NCBI GenBank assembly: GCA_900618425.1
Contig: UZAN01039503.1
Coordinates: forward strand, 26,861-90,860
From: Echinostoma caproni
Lineage: Eukaryota; Platyhelminthes; Trematoda; Plagiorchiida; Echinostomatidae
DNA: 64,000 nt
Reading direction: 5' to 3'
Numbering within the stretch: the first letter of the stretch is position 1; each line of letters begins with the position of its first letter. The notes beneath the pieces are model-generated. The model worked only from the letters and a program-made list of their open reading frames with translations, made no database searches and was not told where the DNA came from. Shown here one piece after another: positions 53,400-64,000 of the stretch. The translations under genes were made by a program, and so were the position numbers.

Positions 53400-53660
53400 T
53401 GAGGCGCATGACTCGATCACACACAAAATGGGTCAGGACAAACGGCGTGTCCAATCAGCAGAAGGCATAGGTTGTCGGGCGCAGCCATGTGTAATGGACT
53501 GATTGCCCAACCAGGCAACGGTTGCCCAACTGCATAGCTGTTGGCTGCAATTGGTTCACAACAGAAAAATTCGTATATATGGTGACGCAGTCAAGGGGAT
53601 AGGCAGAGTAACAGACGCGCCCGCGAACGAAATACTACTATGGGAGTGCACACGTGCTCA
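53400..53660. repeat. GC-richer repeat-like segment, possible LTR remnant
   Basis: A compact GC-richer block containing TTGCCCAAC twice (53507-53529) and TGTCGGGCGCAGCCATGTG near 53475. It also holds TGGTGACGCAGTC at 53580-53592, which could be the start of a primer-binding site after an LTR. The first seven bases, TGGTGAC, match what a tRNA-Trp primer would require in CsRn1-type Ty3/gypsy elements, and the rest does not. No gag, pol or partner LTR is present in the window. Weak call. Confidence 0.28.
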
Positions 53661-53726
53661 CTAACAAATATACGCACGCACAATCGCACGCAAGCAGGGA
53701 ACACAGACATGCACAAAAATGTTTGC

Positions 53727-53835
53727 TCACAATTTCAAATTCCAGTAAAAGAAAATACTACAGATCGCATCAAACAAATTGTGATATAACCAAGGTGTTC
53801 TAGCACAGGTTGGTTTAACCGCCTCCTCTGTTTGC
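53727..53835 (-). CDS. Putative four-TM protein gene, last exon
   Basis: The acceptor TTCTTTATGCAG ends at 53836. The exon starts with the G that completes an Arg codon split as CG|G from the preceding exon. It then reads QTEEAVKPTCARTPWLYHNL and on to a TGA (53727-53729), 36 codons with the stop. The phase match with exon 54952-55341 is what supports it. No poly(A) signal is evident in the next few hundred bases. The gene ends about 1.2 kb upstream of the innexin start (including the N gap) on the same strand. Function unknown. Confidence 0.45.
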
Positions 53836-54951
53836 CTGCATAAAGAATGTTTCAAATCTACAACGTCCCACTTATTCGTTGTGGTTTTTTCGAGAACAAT
53901 CCAAGGAGTTATATTGTGCAACTTTTAAGTTAGAAGGAAACAATGTGTCTGCACAACAATGCAGTTTAAACAATCCAAAATAAATATGATTTCCAATGTC
54001 CTTCAAAGTACGATAAACGTACATTTTTGTCCCTATATAAACCTGTAAATGGTCTCAGTGAGCCACGGGATGGTATAACCTGTATGGGCTTCATCTAGCA
54101 CAATAATACCTGGTTACCCAACCAATCGTTATGTTTCCTTGTTTAATAGCGTGGAACAAAAGCCGATGACATATTCTCTAATTGGGTCACCATTAGTTTT
54201 TGAATGATCACTGCTAGCCCTCTGTCGATCTCCATTGGTTTTTCATTGATAGAAACTATTGCAGAAAATTTCCAACTTGTTAGTTAATCTTCATATTTCT
54301 AAAAGGACGGCGATCAGACGATTTTCTGTGAGGTTATTTTGAGACCGGAGAGAGTTACTGATTAACCAATCACCTCACTTTGGTAGTTCGCACAATCCTG
54401 ATAACACCCTTGATTTTTGCTTCAATCCTGTCGAAGCGTGTAATGAGGCAAAACTACCGCGGCTGCTTTAAAACCAAACAAAAGCTCAACGAGGCATGTA
54501 TTTGCAGGCACAACGACAATGCGGATTTTATTCTGGTGCTCAAAATTATCACCCTTCGCGGTAAGCAGAATTCGAGATACCTTCGTAACTTTAATTAGGA
54601 CTGTCAGAAAAAAACGAGTTTTGACGACGAAAAGTTGGTGTGCGATAGTATTCAAGTCATAAAGGTTTGATCTATTGAGAAATACGAGAGACGGGTTCAA
54701 CATAAATTTTTGATTAAATATGACCAAGAATTTGAACTATTCAACGAATTAGAGAGCAATAAACGCAAATTCAGCAACCTATCATCAATTTCTGTTTCTT
54801 ATCGGTTTACTGGTCTGAAATTTGACAAATAGTATTTCGCCACAGAAACGTCTCGCACACCATGCTACTGATTACACGCTTAACGATTTTCGTTTAAGGA
54901 AATTAGGTATTTGAACAATTAACGTGTTATTCATTGGAAACAAAATCTCAC
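53836..54951 (-). other. Intron of the putative four-TM gene
   Basis: GTGAGA donor at the 54951 end and TTTATGCAG acceptor at the 53836 end, phase 2, 1116 bases. Minus- and plus-strand frames at about 54400-54700 mirror each other and show no domain. Confidence 0.45.
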
Positions 54952-55341
54952 CGAAGGTGAAGAAATAATCGCGCATTCAAACTGCCTATTGCAGCAAAGG
55001 ATAACGTCAGATTGAGGTACACATCCCCAGTACCAATAAAATATGGCCGCAGTAAATAGAACTCGATTCCCTCATGTTGTCGTCTCCCTCGCAAAGCATG
55101 CTTTTTGTCGGTGAATAGAGATGTTGCGGCATGAATATTATTAGTTTCAGTATTGTTCACTCGCGTCGAGTTCACACAGGCAATCATGTAACAGAGCATG
55201 CCCACTCCTATGCATAAAGCTTGAAAGTAGGAGAAGCAAAAACCCTGTAACAACAATAAAATCACTGAGTTTACAAGATTTGCCACGGGAAATATTGCAG
55301 CAAACACCTGATCGATGGATTTACCTTCAATCAATTGTTCA
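54952..55341 (-). CDS. Putative four-TM protein gene, middle exon (TM2-TM4)
   Basis: A 390-base exon in phase 2 at both ends. Its translation has two adjacent hydrophobic stretches, VFAAIFPVANLVNSVILLLL and ALCIGVGMLCYMIACV. A polar loop follows with possible N-glycosylation sites (NNT, NST). A third hydrophobic stretch runs YLNLTLSFAAIGSLNARLFL, ending LHL before the CG|GTGAGA donor. The acceptor is ATTCATTGAAG (weak pyrimidine tract). An alternative acceptor, TTGTTGTTACAG near 55250, would drop the first hydrophobic stretch but does not fit the phase of the upstream exon. The layout, with the upstream exon, is that of four-TM proteins such as the PMP22/claudin/clarin group, but I do not see a diagnostic motif and name no family. 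Confidence 0.5.
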
Positions 55342-56438
55342 CTTCAATGAATGTCAAAGTTTACCAGGTTAATCAAGCCACAATAACAACTTACCAAAAT
55401 ATACCCCATGTGATTTGATAAAATAAGCATTGATGTTTAGAATCTTGAAGACGCACTTAAAAACAGGGTAAACAGTGAGGATTTATATTGAAGATAAGGA
55501 GGGGAGTAGGTTAAATGATGATACATTGACTCCTTTTCATATCAGGCATTGAAGTTCGTTGTCGTTCGAGAGTTTTCTATTCACCTGGTTACTATAATTC
55601 AATGGTATTTAGGAATTGTGTATATAGACCATCGGTGACTAGGCGTTACTCCATTACACGAAGAGAAACGGACTTTTGTGACGTTTTTGAACAGTCATAA
55701 GAAAGGCACATACTGATGTGTCAAAATAAAAACTGTTGTACACCCTTCCATTTTACTCATCATGCGGAATTCTTGGGTCTGTTTTGAGGAAACAACGTTG
55801 TCACTCTGTCCCTACAGTTCGTGCCACAAGAGATTCTCATATTTTGTTCCCGTTTGGACCATAAATATTCTGGACATATTGGGAGTTAATCGAATCCTAC
55901 CGGAAGATCATATTGGACACACTGCATTTGTCAACTCCGAAAGCATTGATGAAATATGCGTCAAGTTACCGTACAGTAAAAAAGTATTGTTATGCTAAAT
56001 CAACTTTCACACTTGAATAACGTTTATTCAGATAATCACGTTGTTCATGCCTGAGATTACTCTTTTTCCGTACGTGCCCTTGTTGCACAGACTGTCTTGA
56101 GTATCACGCTTCATTATGAATACTCGTTGTGGTATTATCTACTGGCATTGATTATTTATGCAGTATGAATAAAGATCAACTGTTTTAGATATGTTTCATC
56201 AGCAGGTAAACTACTTGCACTGCGAAGTGGCCTTATTTTGACCAAAACTTGTCTTGCAATTGATTAAAAATGACATCTGTTCGAATCAGCTGAATTCTTT
56301 TTTATCACCCAACTACTAATTACCATTCGTTCCACATTGATGAGAACCCACTGCATGTGTTCCTCTACAAAGAATGTATCTGATGTATCTCCATTGCTCA
56401 GCAACCGGATAGAGCCAAACTGAGCAAAACAGTATTAC
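55342..56438 (-). other. Intron of the putative four-TM gene
   Basis: GTAATA donor (ending at 56438) and GAAG acceptor, phase 2, 1097 bases. The short plus-strand frame at 55762-55998 inside it has no recognisable domain. Confidence 0.4.
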
Positions 56439-56650
56439 CTGAAATGTTGCGTAATTACAATTTCTAAAGAACACCAGCTGGTTGTGAAGCGACTGAAAAT
56501 GTCCCCTGTACATTTATTCGAACCTGTACGATTCGCAAAGTGAAAGATGTCTAGTACACCGGAGGACATGCTTCTCTCATCAATCGTGACAAAGAGAATG
56601 ACGAATAAAAACAATTTGTGAATCGGTTTTTGGGTGCCAGAAAAGATCCA
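56439..56650 (-). CDS. Putative four-TM protein gene, upstream exon (TM1 and first loop), 5' end uncertain
   Basis: The open frame reads KLFLFVILFVTI (a short hydrophobic segment, possible TM1). A loop with NRT (possible glycosylation), a cysteine in NKCTG and a W-C pair in TTSWCSL follows, ending ITQHF before the AG|GTAATA donor. Joined to the next exon it continues HF-S-EQLIEGK into the second hydrophobic stretch. The frame stays open to about 56863, but I find no ATG at its head, so the start lies in an unseen upstream exon or the model is wrong at this end. A second frame here starts at ATG (near 56700, MSINASRVTRFL) but stops before the donor. Confidence 0.4.
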
Positions 56651-57970
56651 CCTATCATCCTCAAAAACCGAGTCACGCGACTCGCATTGATGGACATGGT
56701 TAATAAATTTGTGACCTGGCCAACTACATACCGGTTCATTTACATCTTGTTTGCTAGTTTTCCTCTTCCGTGAGTCCGGTACGATCACAACCGGGCAAAT
56801 GGACGCGCGTATACAGACAAACGAGTACCTGTAATTGCATGGATGTGTTCTAGTATTTGGCAAAGGGACAGGGAAAAGCTGTGTGTAAATCTAAGGAATC
56901 AAGTTTCAATATGTTCCCCAACTGTTTCACCTTTTTATGCCACTTTACGTTACAGGAGTTTGGCGTAATTCAGGCTAGACCCACAAATCTACCAACCAAA
57001 TTGGCTGAATTGCGACTGTTTTTATATCATACTCCGATATTTCCTCTGACCATAATCGACTTTGCCGGAAAATTTACGAAGCACGCAACGGCTAGTTAGG
57101 CTTTGGCTCATAAACAAGATATACTGCTTGACAATAGTACTTTGTTGGAGATAAGTGATGTAGTTGCGGTGACCGAACATGGGGCTAATACTTGCATCAA
57201 GTGGAGTAATGAACAAGCTTGTTTTTACCTAATCATAGCAAGTGCAAACACTGAAACTTTTACACGCGGATCCGCGTCAATAATGATATACCTGTATATA
57301 TAAGTATTTATACTATGTATAAAATTCTTGACCACAGGGTAGGTGGTTGGATTATTTCCACTTTTTTCCACACGCAGCCCATCTCTGTTGGCATTTTGCA
57401 GCCATCATACCTTGCTCATCTTAGCACTAGCTTTTAGGTTTATGGCTTTAAGTGAAGCACTTCCAACGTGACTACTTTCTTCAAGAGAACAACTGAAAGT
57501 TCAGTTTGATTGCGAAACTGGTATGAAATCTAGCAGGGTCGAAACAACAGCACAAAGATTCCATATATTACACTTTTCGCTTCTTTTCTCTAAAGAACTA
57601 AATCTAACACAAAATCGAAATAACAACTTCATTACTCTGAATGTGTTCGGTCCAGTCACAACCAGAGAGGCTAGTACAAAGATGAATGCGGTGCGGTGCT
57701 CTCGAAACGTTTTCAGAGTTGAATCGTGTTGCGTTCAGTGGAGAAAGAGCAAAAACAACTTTATAGGCTTGTTGTGACCTATTGAGTACTATGCCTTTAT
57801 TATTTCTGAATTTAAATTATTTGCAACAATCTTTCAAATATGTACAAATGTTTTAGACAGTATTGTGTGATGAAAAGCAGTATGAGGAAACCCCATAGTC
57901 ACCCAGACCTACTCCGTTCACTTATGGAAAATGCCAGTCTAAGTGCGGTGACTTGGAGTAGCGTACCACA
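56651..57970. other. No gene recognised
   Basis: The frame of the upstream exon remains open to about 56863, but splicing cannot be fixed. Beyond it the short plus-strand frames (56857-57099, 57523-57777) have no known domain. Confidence 0.45.
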
Positions 57971-58035
57971 CAGAGTCGTATCGGTAGAAGCGTGGTCCTG
58001 AGCTGTACGGTCTTGATTCTTCCTACCAGCAGAGT
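57971..58035 (+). repeat. tRNA-like repeat fragment
   Basis: CGTATCGGTAGAAGCGTGG (57977-57995) resembles an A-box region and GGTCTTGATTCTTCC (58010-58024) a degenerate B box. It does not align with the other SINE copies. Weak call. Confidence 0.28.
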
Positions 58036-58142
58036 TGAGTGCAAATTGTTGGAAAATGGTTTAAGTTTGGTACTATCTCAAAATAAAACGTGAAATACAC
58101 ACTGAACATGAAGTTTATTGGGCATCGTTTTTTTAAATTGAT

Positions 58143-58247
58143 GGAAAGTGTCGTTTGGCGGCTCGGTGGCTAGAGGGAGCACAAATAAATAACCTATATT
58201 TGTGCGTCAGAGAAATGACATCATGACACTTTCCCTCTCCCTCTAGC
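58143..58247. repeat. Interlocking inverted repeats (pseudoknot-capable)
   Basis: There are three perfect inverted pairs. GGAAAGTGTC (58143-58152) pairs with GACACTTTCC (58225-58234). GCTAGAGGGAG (58169-58179) pairs with CTCCCTCTAGC (58237-58247). GCACAAATA (58179-58187) pairs with TATTTGTGC (58197-58205). The first two cross each other in the order a-b-a'-b', so as RNA they would make a pseudoknot with the third as an inner hairpin. GGCTCGGTGGCTAGAG also resembles a tRNA A box, so a SINE relic is an alternative origin. Confidence 0.7.
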
Positions 58248-61200
58248 AAATAAAAGTGCACCCACTTACTGATTTCAGGCTATTAGTGTTTAATCATGGA
58301 CGAACCTGAGACCAATATGAGTGGTTTCAAAGAAACGTGTAAAACAAGTCATTGGTAAAATCAAGCATATTTTAACCGCAAGCACAAATATCAGTTGAAT
58401 CTGAATGGGTGTCCAGTTTTGTCGAATGAAATCAAACATAAATTAAAGACGAATGTTCAAATTCTGTGTTTTATATACAATGTGCTTTGAGCAAATAGTT
58501 GGGAAAATATTCAACGGTATGTTACATGCAGAATGTTGGACGCCACGAGAAGTCATACATAAAAACAATAGATATTATTTTCTGATGGGAGAGTTTTGAG
58601 GCAGAGTTCATCGAATCAGAGTAAAGGCCGAGATGTGGCACTTCGTTCTTTCCAGATGGTCAAGTGAATAGGCTTCAAAGGGGCTAATACAGGCACTTTA
58701 CCCGATGTTGATAATGGGTGATCAGCATGAAATCAAAACGGAATGTGCTCACTGATGATGCATGCAGTTGTGAAGAGCGTCTCTAGGTATCAAATTGTCG
58801 TTTTGTATGGGCTATCAACTCCATTGTCAACCAACACCTTAAGGCACATGACCGTTTGTATGACTCAATCTTGTCTGATGCATCACATCTCCCTCTCGCT
58901 CCATTTCCACTTGTGTCAACAGCAATAAACTTAAACTTTGATATACTCCACCACGGCTTTTCACAATTACGCTTTACCTCATGTTGTTTTGTCTACTGAT
59001 TTCCAGGGTACGACTATGAAATGACCTGAGATGATCTCATGTACCCCATGCAGCAGTTTCGGCTTTTGCTACGCGTTCTCGCTCTTCGTCAGCGTTGCCT
59101 ATATATTGTGTCATAGCTTTAAATCCACTCTAGTCTCATGTATGCCAAAGCAAAAGTGATAATTACTGAAAATTCTATCCACACTGGATATATTAACTGT
59201 CTGCTTGATTGGACGTGAACTACATAGCGCGTCGTTTTTTCAACGACACGAGAATCGTCTGCGGTTGTCGCGTTATCAATCTGTTTCTTTGAAAACATCT
59301 TTCCTGCAGGGGACGAAATAACCTTCATTCATTTTCATTCTGCGAACGCCGGTTTATCGTTCTATCAGCTTTTTTCTTTGTTGGCTGATTTCCAAAAGTA
59401 TTCACCAGAGTCTATCTGATGTGAAACCAAAATGTGCAACAAATTCAGTCCTATGATGACCGGAAAGTGTGAGTGGGATATTTGAAATGGAAGTGTGGAA
59501 AGTAAAGCCCACATGGATGTTACTCAAAGTAGTGACAATAGTTGAGTTTGTCCAATTTTCTGAATAGTTTGGTTTAATCACTAAAATATGAAACTGGTTA
59601 TGAAATCAGCTTGAAAAGATGGTTTAGGCTGACCTAATCCGGGTTGTATCAAACTTTTCTATCTAAGCGTTCACCAGTGGTTGGTTTATTACTGATACCT
59701 TGGAAGAAACTGAAGGTCTTCGGCCGTTGCAGAAATTAGTGGCATTATTCTCTTTTTGTACACCAAAAGTATAGAATGATCCCCTCGATATGCACACAGT
59801 GTATAACCGTACTCTTCAACTAAACCTCGGCCGACCTGAGTAGAATCGTAGCACAGTTATCACACTTTGCATTTTAATGCATCTTTCGATTTTACTGATG
59901 GCATTTCTGTGTTTTTCTATTACCTAATCCATCATTTCCTCACTTTTGTAAAATGTTTACAAGCATCCTCGGACCAAAAGCTCAACCTTTTAAAATATTT
60001 TATTCCTTTCTGTGGAAAATCGCAAACCTTGAAACCCTGAATACCTCGTCAAAGACTGAAACTGAATCTTCTAGTTGTTCGTTTATGAATGGCATACTAT
60101 CCAGCTACGTAAATCATGATTGTTTTTCTTTGTATTTTGCACGTGGTTAAATATCTAAAACATAACATCTAAAGTGAGAATAAGGGATAGACATTGTCTA
60201 GGCCGTATGGGTAATTTCAACAATTGTGCAACGGCCTTGCCATTGGCTTTGAAAAAAGTTTGCGCACTCACGCGTTTCGAGGAGATCACATTCCCAGGCT
60301 TGTTGCCAACGTCCATTTAGCCATACATCAGATGCGTAGTTCATACATGAATTCTGCCGGTGAATCGGGACTCACGTGCTGAAGTGTGTGCAGAAATAGC
60401 AATTGTAACGAGAGAATAACTACGGTTCATGACATCGAGTAAAACATTTATTCAGGTTGAATAACGGCATGTTTCGAGTGAAAACACTGTTTTCTCGTTA
60501 CAAACTTGAAAATAGAAGTCAAAAACGTTGGTTTGCACAATGTATTCATGAAAAACTTGATGCAACTGTACATGCACATACTGAAGCCATGGATGTTTAC
60601 AGCCAGTAAGATAATACCCGTGAAACGAGGACAGCATTGCTTATCACAACGGACAACACGACAACACCAACATGGTTCGAGCGGTTTGAGTAGCAGCGAT
60701 TATCCATTGGAATTAAAAAATAAACCTGCTGCTTCAACAATAGCACAAATCACTCTTTTGTTATTCACTACGCAGGATCTGAGTTAAAGCTCGATAAAAC
60801 ATTGTACACAGCTATTTTAAACACCGAAATTGAACTCATCTTTTTGTAATCCTCATAACCGATCGAAATGTTCCTCTACAGACCCTTGGAATCAGGCTCA
60901 ATTTCAGTTTCATGAGTTTACTCAACATAAACTTCGTATTTTGAAAGAGGTATTTTTCCATCAAAGATGCATGTCTTTTGTCATCCTTTTTCTTATAACT
61001 ACTCGTTGGCATAGCACCCAGCACCCAGTCAGTTCATTTGGCCCCAAAACAACAGATAACCACAGTTTACTCTCTATTATATGTAGTGCCAATGCACATA
61101 ACAGGGTTTGGTTTGGTACGTCCATGTGGGGATTGGTGTCGTTTCATCCTTGGACCCTCCATTACCTATGTATAAGGGCGTGAGAAAGTTTTTCAACTTT

Positions 61201-62583
61201 GTAGACGTGCCCCCAAGCAGCGCCTTTGTGTTCACAGCCCAGCCCTTTCCTGAGATGCACAAAGTTCAAATCCCAGACGTATCGGTTATTGTGCAGCACG
61301 GCCTAACCCTATTATAGCAACATTCAAGTCTATTTCCTACTGAATTTAGTGTCCACAGGATTATCTGCGGATGTTCAGTCAACAGGATTGACGATAAGCC
61401 TAACTCACGTCATAGTGAAACAGTGAGTTACAATGTATTTTAGGTATTTGACGAACATTTTATTGTTTTGTTAAAATTAACTTAAGCGAAAGCAACCATT
61501 CCTTCATCATCAAGACTTGGCTGATCCTGGTTCATGTATTTTTAAATCTAAGCTTTTCCGTAACATTGTTGAAAACATTCACCGGGTGAGTGAAGTATTC
61601 ACATTCGTTTCGAGTGTGTGTTCAACATCACTCTTCATCATTCTCTGGTCATATACGTTGTGTCAGTAATGAGGAGTTTAACCAGATAAAGTGGCCAAAT
61701 AGTCAGTGAAGCATTATAAAGGATATTCGAGGTGAATGAACAAATTGCGGAATTATATTTCCTTTGCACGGAACCCTAAATCTGAGAAATCGTTCCGATC
61801 AGATATACATTTCACCCTATCCGGATTCGAGATGTCCTTTTTGCCCTCATTGACATTTGGTCGTACTGTATAGGTTAATGTGAAACCATTTTCGCACAAA
61901 AGTATGAGGGTTTGGCGCCCGGCCCCAGGAAACGGTCTTGAACAAAAGACAAGCGTTCAGCCAAATTAGCGGATCGGTAACATTTATTTCCTGTTTGGGG
62001 CTAACCGCGAGCCTAACACAGACTGTGATTGTGACTAAGCAGAACTTATATGAATGATTTTGAGGCATTTTACATAGATTGAAGATTGTACAACCAAAGT
62101 TTATATGGGGGCAAATCCGGAGGAACATTAAGCGAAATGATGAACTTCAGTGCATGATCGTCAGACTTGAGGACTACCCAACCTAAAAAACGACTATTAT
62201 GGGTTGGAACCGTGTTGGTTTGAGAAATTAAAAACAGACATCTTTGATTGTTAACTAACTATTATTGTGGGACTCTTTGAGGTAATGTTCGCAGCTGTTC
62301 ACAAAATTTCGCGAAATGCCTTTACCGGATGCGGTGAATAAACTGAGTAACAACTCTAACTGTGATATTGATGAATTTAAGAGTTTGTGTGAAAGTTGAG
62401 ACGCAACTGTTCATATGCTGAAGCAAACCTTTTGCCATAGATCTTTATTACATACGACGGCATTTACCTGTTGAGGCACATTGGCTACCAAACATTCTGT
62501 TGCATTCTATGCATTTTCATTCTCGTAGTTGTTTATGACCACCTCATATTCACTGTGCTCTCAAACTATCAACGATACGGCCC
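58248..62583. other. No gene recognised
   Basis: Open frames up to 117 codons (60830-61183) without known domains. A tRNA-like B box (AAGTTCAAATCCC, about 61262-61274) stands without a convincing A box. Some repeat-derived sequence is likely but I cannot classify it. Confidence 0.5.
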
Positions 62584-62862
62584 AACAAAGGCTATGATGT
62601 AGTCATATTGGATGTGAACGACTACGTTAAAAAGCAAGAAATACTTGCTGATAACGAAAATTCCGTTCCGGAAAGTACCGGACGTGACCGGAGAGCAAAC
62701 GGTGAACAATCGATTACTCGTGAACTACGCCAGCTACACACAAATGGCCACAAAGATGCATCAACTACTACCCAACTCCTTCCTCTTGACTCACGGCTGC
62801 TTCAAATCTTCAGTTTACCCGAAGTTCACAAAGAAAGGATGCTACTACGTCCTATAGTTAAA
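62584..62862 (+). mobile_element. Penelope-like retroelement: N-terminal reverse transcriptase fragment
   Basis: One open frame (from 62539, no ATG) reads NKGYDVVILDVNDYVKK, then EQSITRELRQL, then FSLPEVHKERMLLRPIVK (about 62809-62862). The order matches the RT fingers region of Penelope-like elements: the K-G-N-x-V-V-x-x-D-x-x-D-Y-x-x-K block, the linker, then Y-G-L-P-K-x-H-K and P-L-R-P-I-V. Several key residues have changed (GLPK reads SLPE), and no palm motifs follow in any frame I read. It covers the part just N-terminal to that kept in the copy at 25899-26269, so the two are different fragments of the same kind of element. Non-functional. Confidence 0.75.
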
Positions 62863-64000
62863 TTATTGTTATATTGTAAATATATCACTTTAGTTATGGC
62901 GTTATTCAATAAAGATGGTGTTACACAAAGTGTTGAGAAAACTCAACTATTCAGGAGTTCGTCTAAACAAATCTACTCGATCCGATATTTGAACCATAGG
63001 GCTCTCCACAGGTTTAGTGAAGCTCCACTGTGCTCCAATGTTGCTATCATCATGTGCAGCTTGCACTGCTTGTTTCTCCACAAACACATGCCACCTTGGT
63101 GACCACTCTAGCCCAAATCATAAGCGCCGTTTATACACTAACTGTATCAGGAACGTGTCTTCTCGATCACGACTTATATTAGTTCAATCGGCAAAAGTAT
63201 ACGGGGAGGCTAGTAAGCCTAATGAGGTACCGATTACTGTTGGTAAATGCGACTAACTAAACAGAAAATGAAAAAGATACTGTTGATAGCTTGATATCTC
63301 AGTCCCTCGAGCTAGTTGAAAAACACCTGTTGTCCGTAGTGACCAATCCGTCTGCTCACTGATTGTCTTACAAGACCGACATATAATGCTTAAATCGCTT
63401 TTAGCGCACCTCCATTTCTGTTGAATTTGTCGCCAACGTGTCCATGTCATACCATGGCACGTTGTGTGTATTTAGGCATTTTATCTTTACATACGACTGA
63501 AGGACTTGGATAACACGCATGAAAGATGACAAACTACTTTGCTGCACCACTTGAGCGAAGGATTAAAATACTCTTGTGGTAATAAAACATAATGTCGTCA
63601 TTGATTAGACTTTATTGATTTCGTTTGGTTATACTATTGTATTTTGAATTGTTTTAGTGAATGAATTTGCAATTCTCTAAGGATTTTATATCTGAATGCG
63701 TAAACCACTCGGATGATTCTTTAATTTTCACTCCTCGCCAAAAACACCAAATTATTTCATCGAGGTTCCGAAGCACTTTAACTTCTATACAATGAATATA
63801 TTTTGCTAAACTTAGCTACATGCATATCAGTATTGATTTTGTCGTGTTTGCATAATAAGTCGGTCTGTTCACGTTCTGATATATTGTTCAGCTATTTGCT
63901 TTTCTTCAATAAACTCAGGTCGTCGTTTGGCGTCTGCGAAAATGTTTCAAAGATATCCTATTTGAGCTTGGTTCACAAATTACCCATGACATAAAATATG
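62863..64000. other. No gene recognised
   Basis: The frame of the Penelope-like fragment stays open to 63102 without further homology. Another frame (63017-63256) is open through this stretch but unassigned. The remainder, to the window end, is AT-rich. Confidence 0.5.

Noticed and set aside
58143..58247. HDV-like ribozyme
   Set aside because: Only two bases separate the two 3' arms, leaving no room for P4 or the catalytic joining segment.
60830..61183. Plus-strand 117-codon frame
   Set aside because: Opens at a non-ATG codon; no domain or splice context.

Overview
This is a eukaryotic, AT-rich, gene-poor window. It most likely comes from a flatworm, and probably a trematode; this is inference. 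The points in favour are an innexin (the gap-junction family of invertebrates), one gene split by a very long intron, decayed Penelope-like reverse transcriptases, and tRNA-derived SINEs, one family of which carries a hammerhead ribozyme motif. SINE-like repeats with hammerheads are established for schistosomes. The species cannot be named from the sequence.

Layout: the dominant gene is one innexin on the minus strand. Exon 1 (52125-52532) encodes the N-terminus, TM1, the first extracellular loop and TM2. Exon 2 (2700-4124) encodes TM3, TM4 and a long low-complexity cytoplasmic tail. They are joined in phase 0 by one GT-AG intron of 48,000 bases (4125-52124), giving a 610-residue protein. I find no convincing nested gene in the intron. 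It holds microsatellites, short assembly gaps, several tRNA-derived SINEs and a frame-broken Penelope-like RT fragment.

Upstream of the innexin, on the same strand, three exons (about 56650-56439, 55341-54952 and 53835-53727) join in matching phase 2. They read as a small protein with about four membrane segments. This gene model is mine and moderately supported; its start codon is not found. The rest, to 64000, is repeat-derived or featureless sequence. It includes a second Penelope-like RT fragment (62584-62862) and a stretch of interlocking inverted repeats (58143-58247) that could form a pseudoknot.

Assembly: the 447-N gap at 52611-53057 is flanked by the same 35 bases on both sides, so the contigs very probably overlap and the gap is spurious. 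A single N at 11126 has a 9-base duplicate on each side and may be the same kind of artefact.

Most open frames in the window are short, begin at non-ATG codons or lie antisense to the innexin, and were left out.
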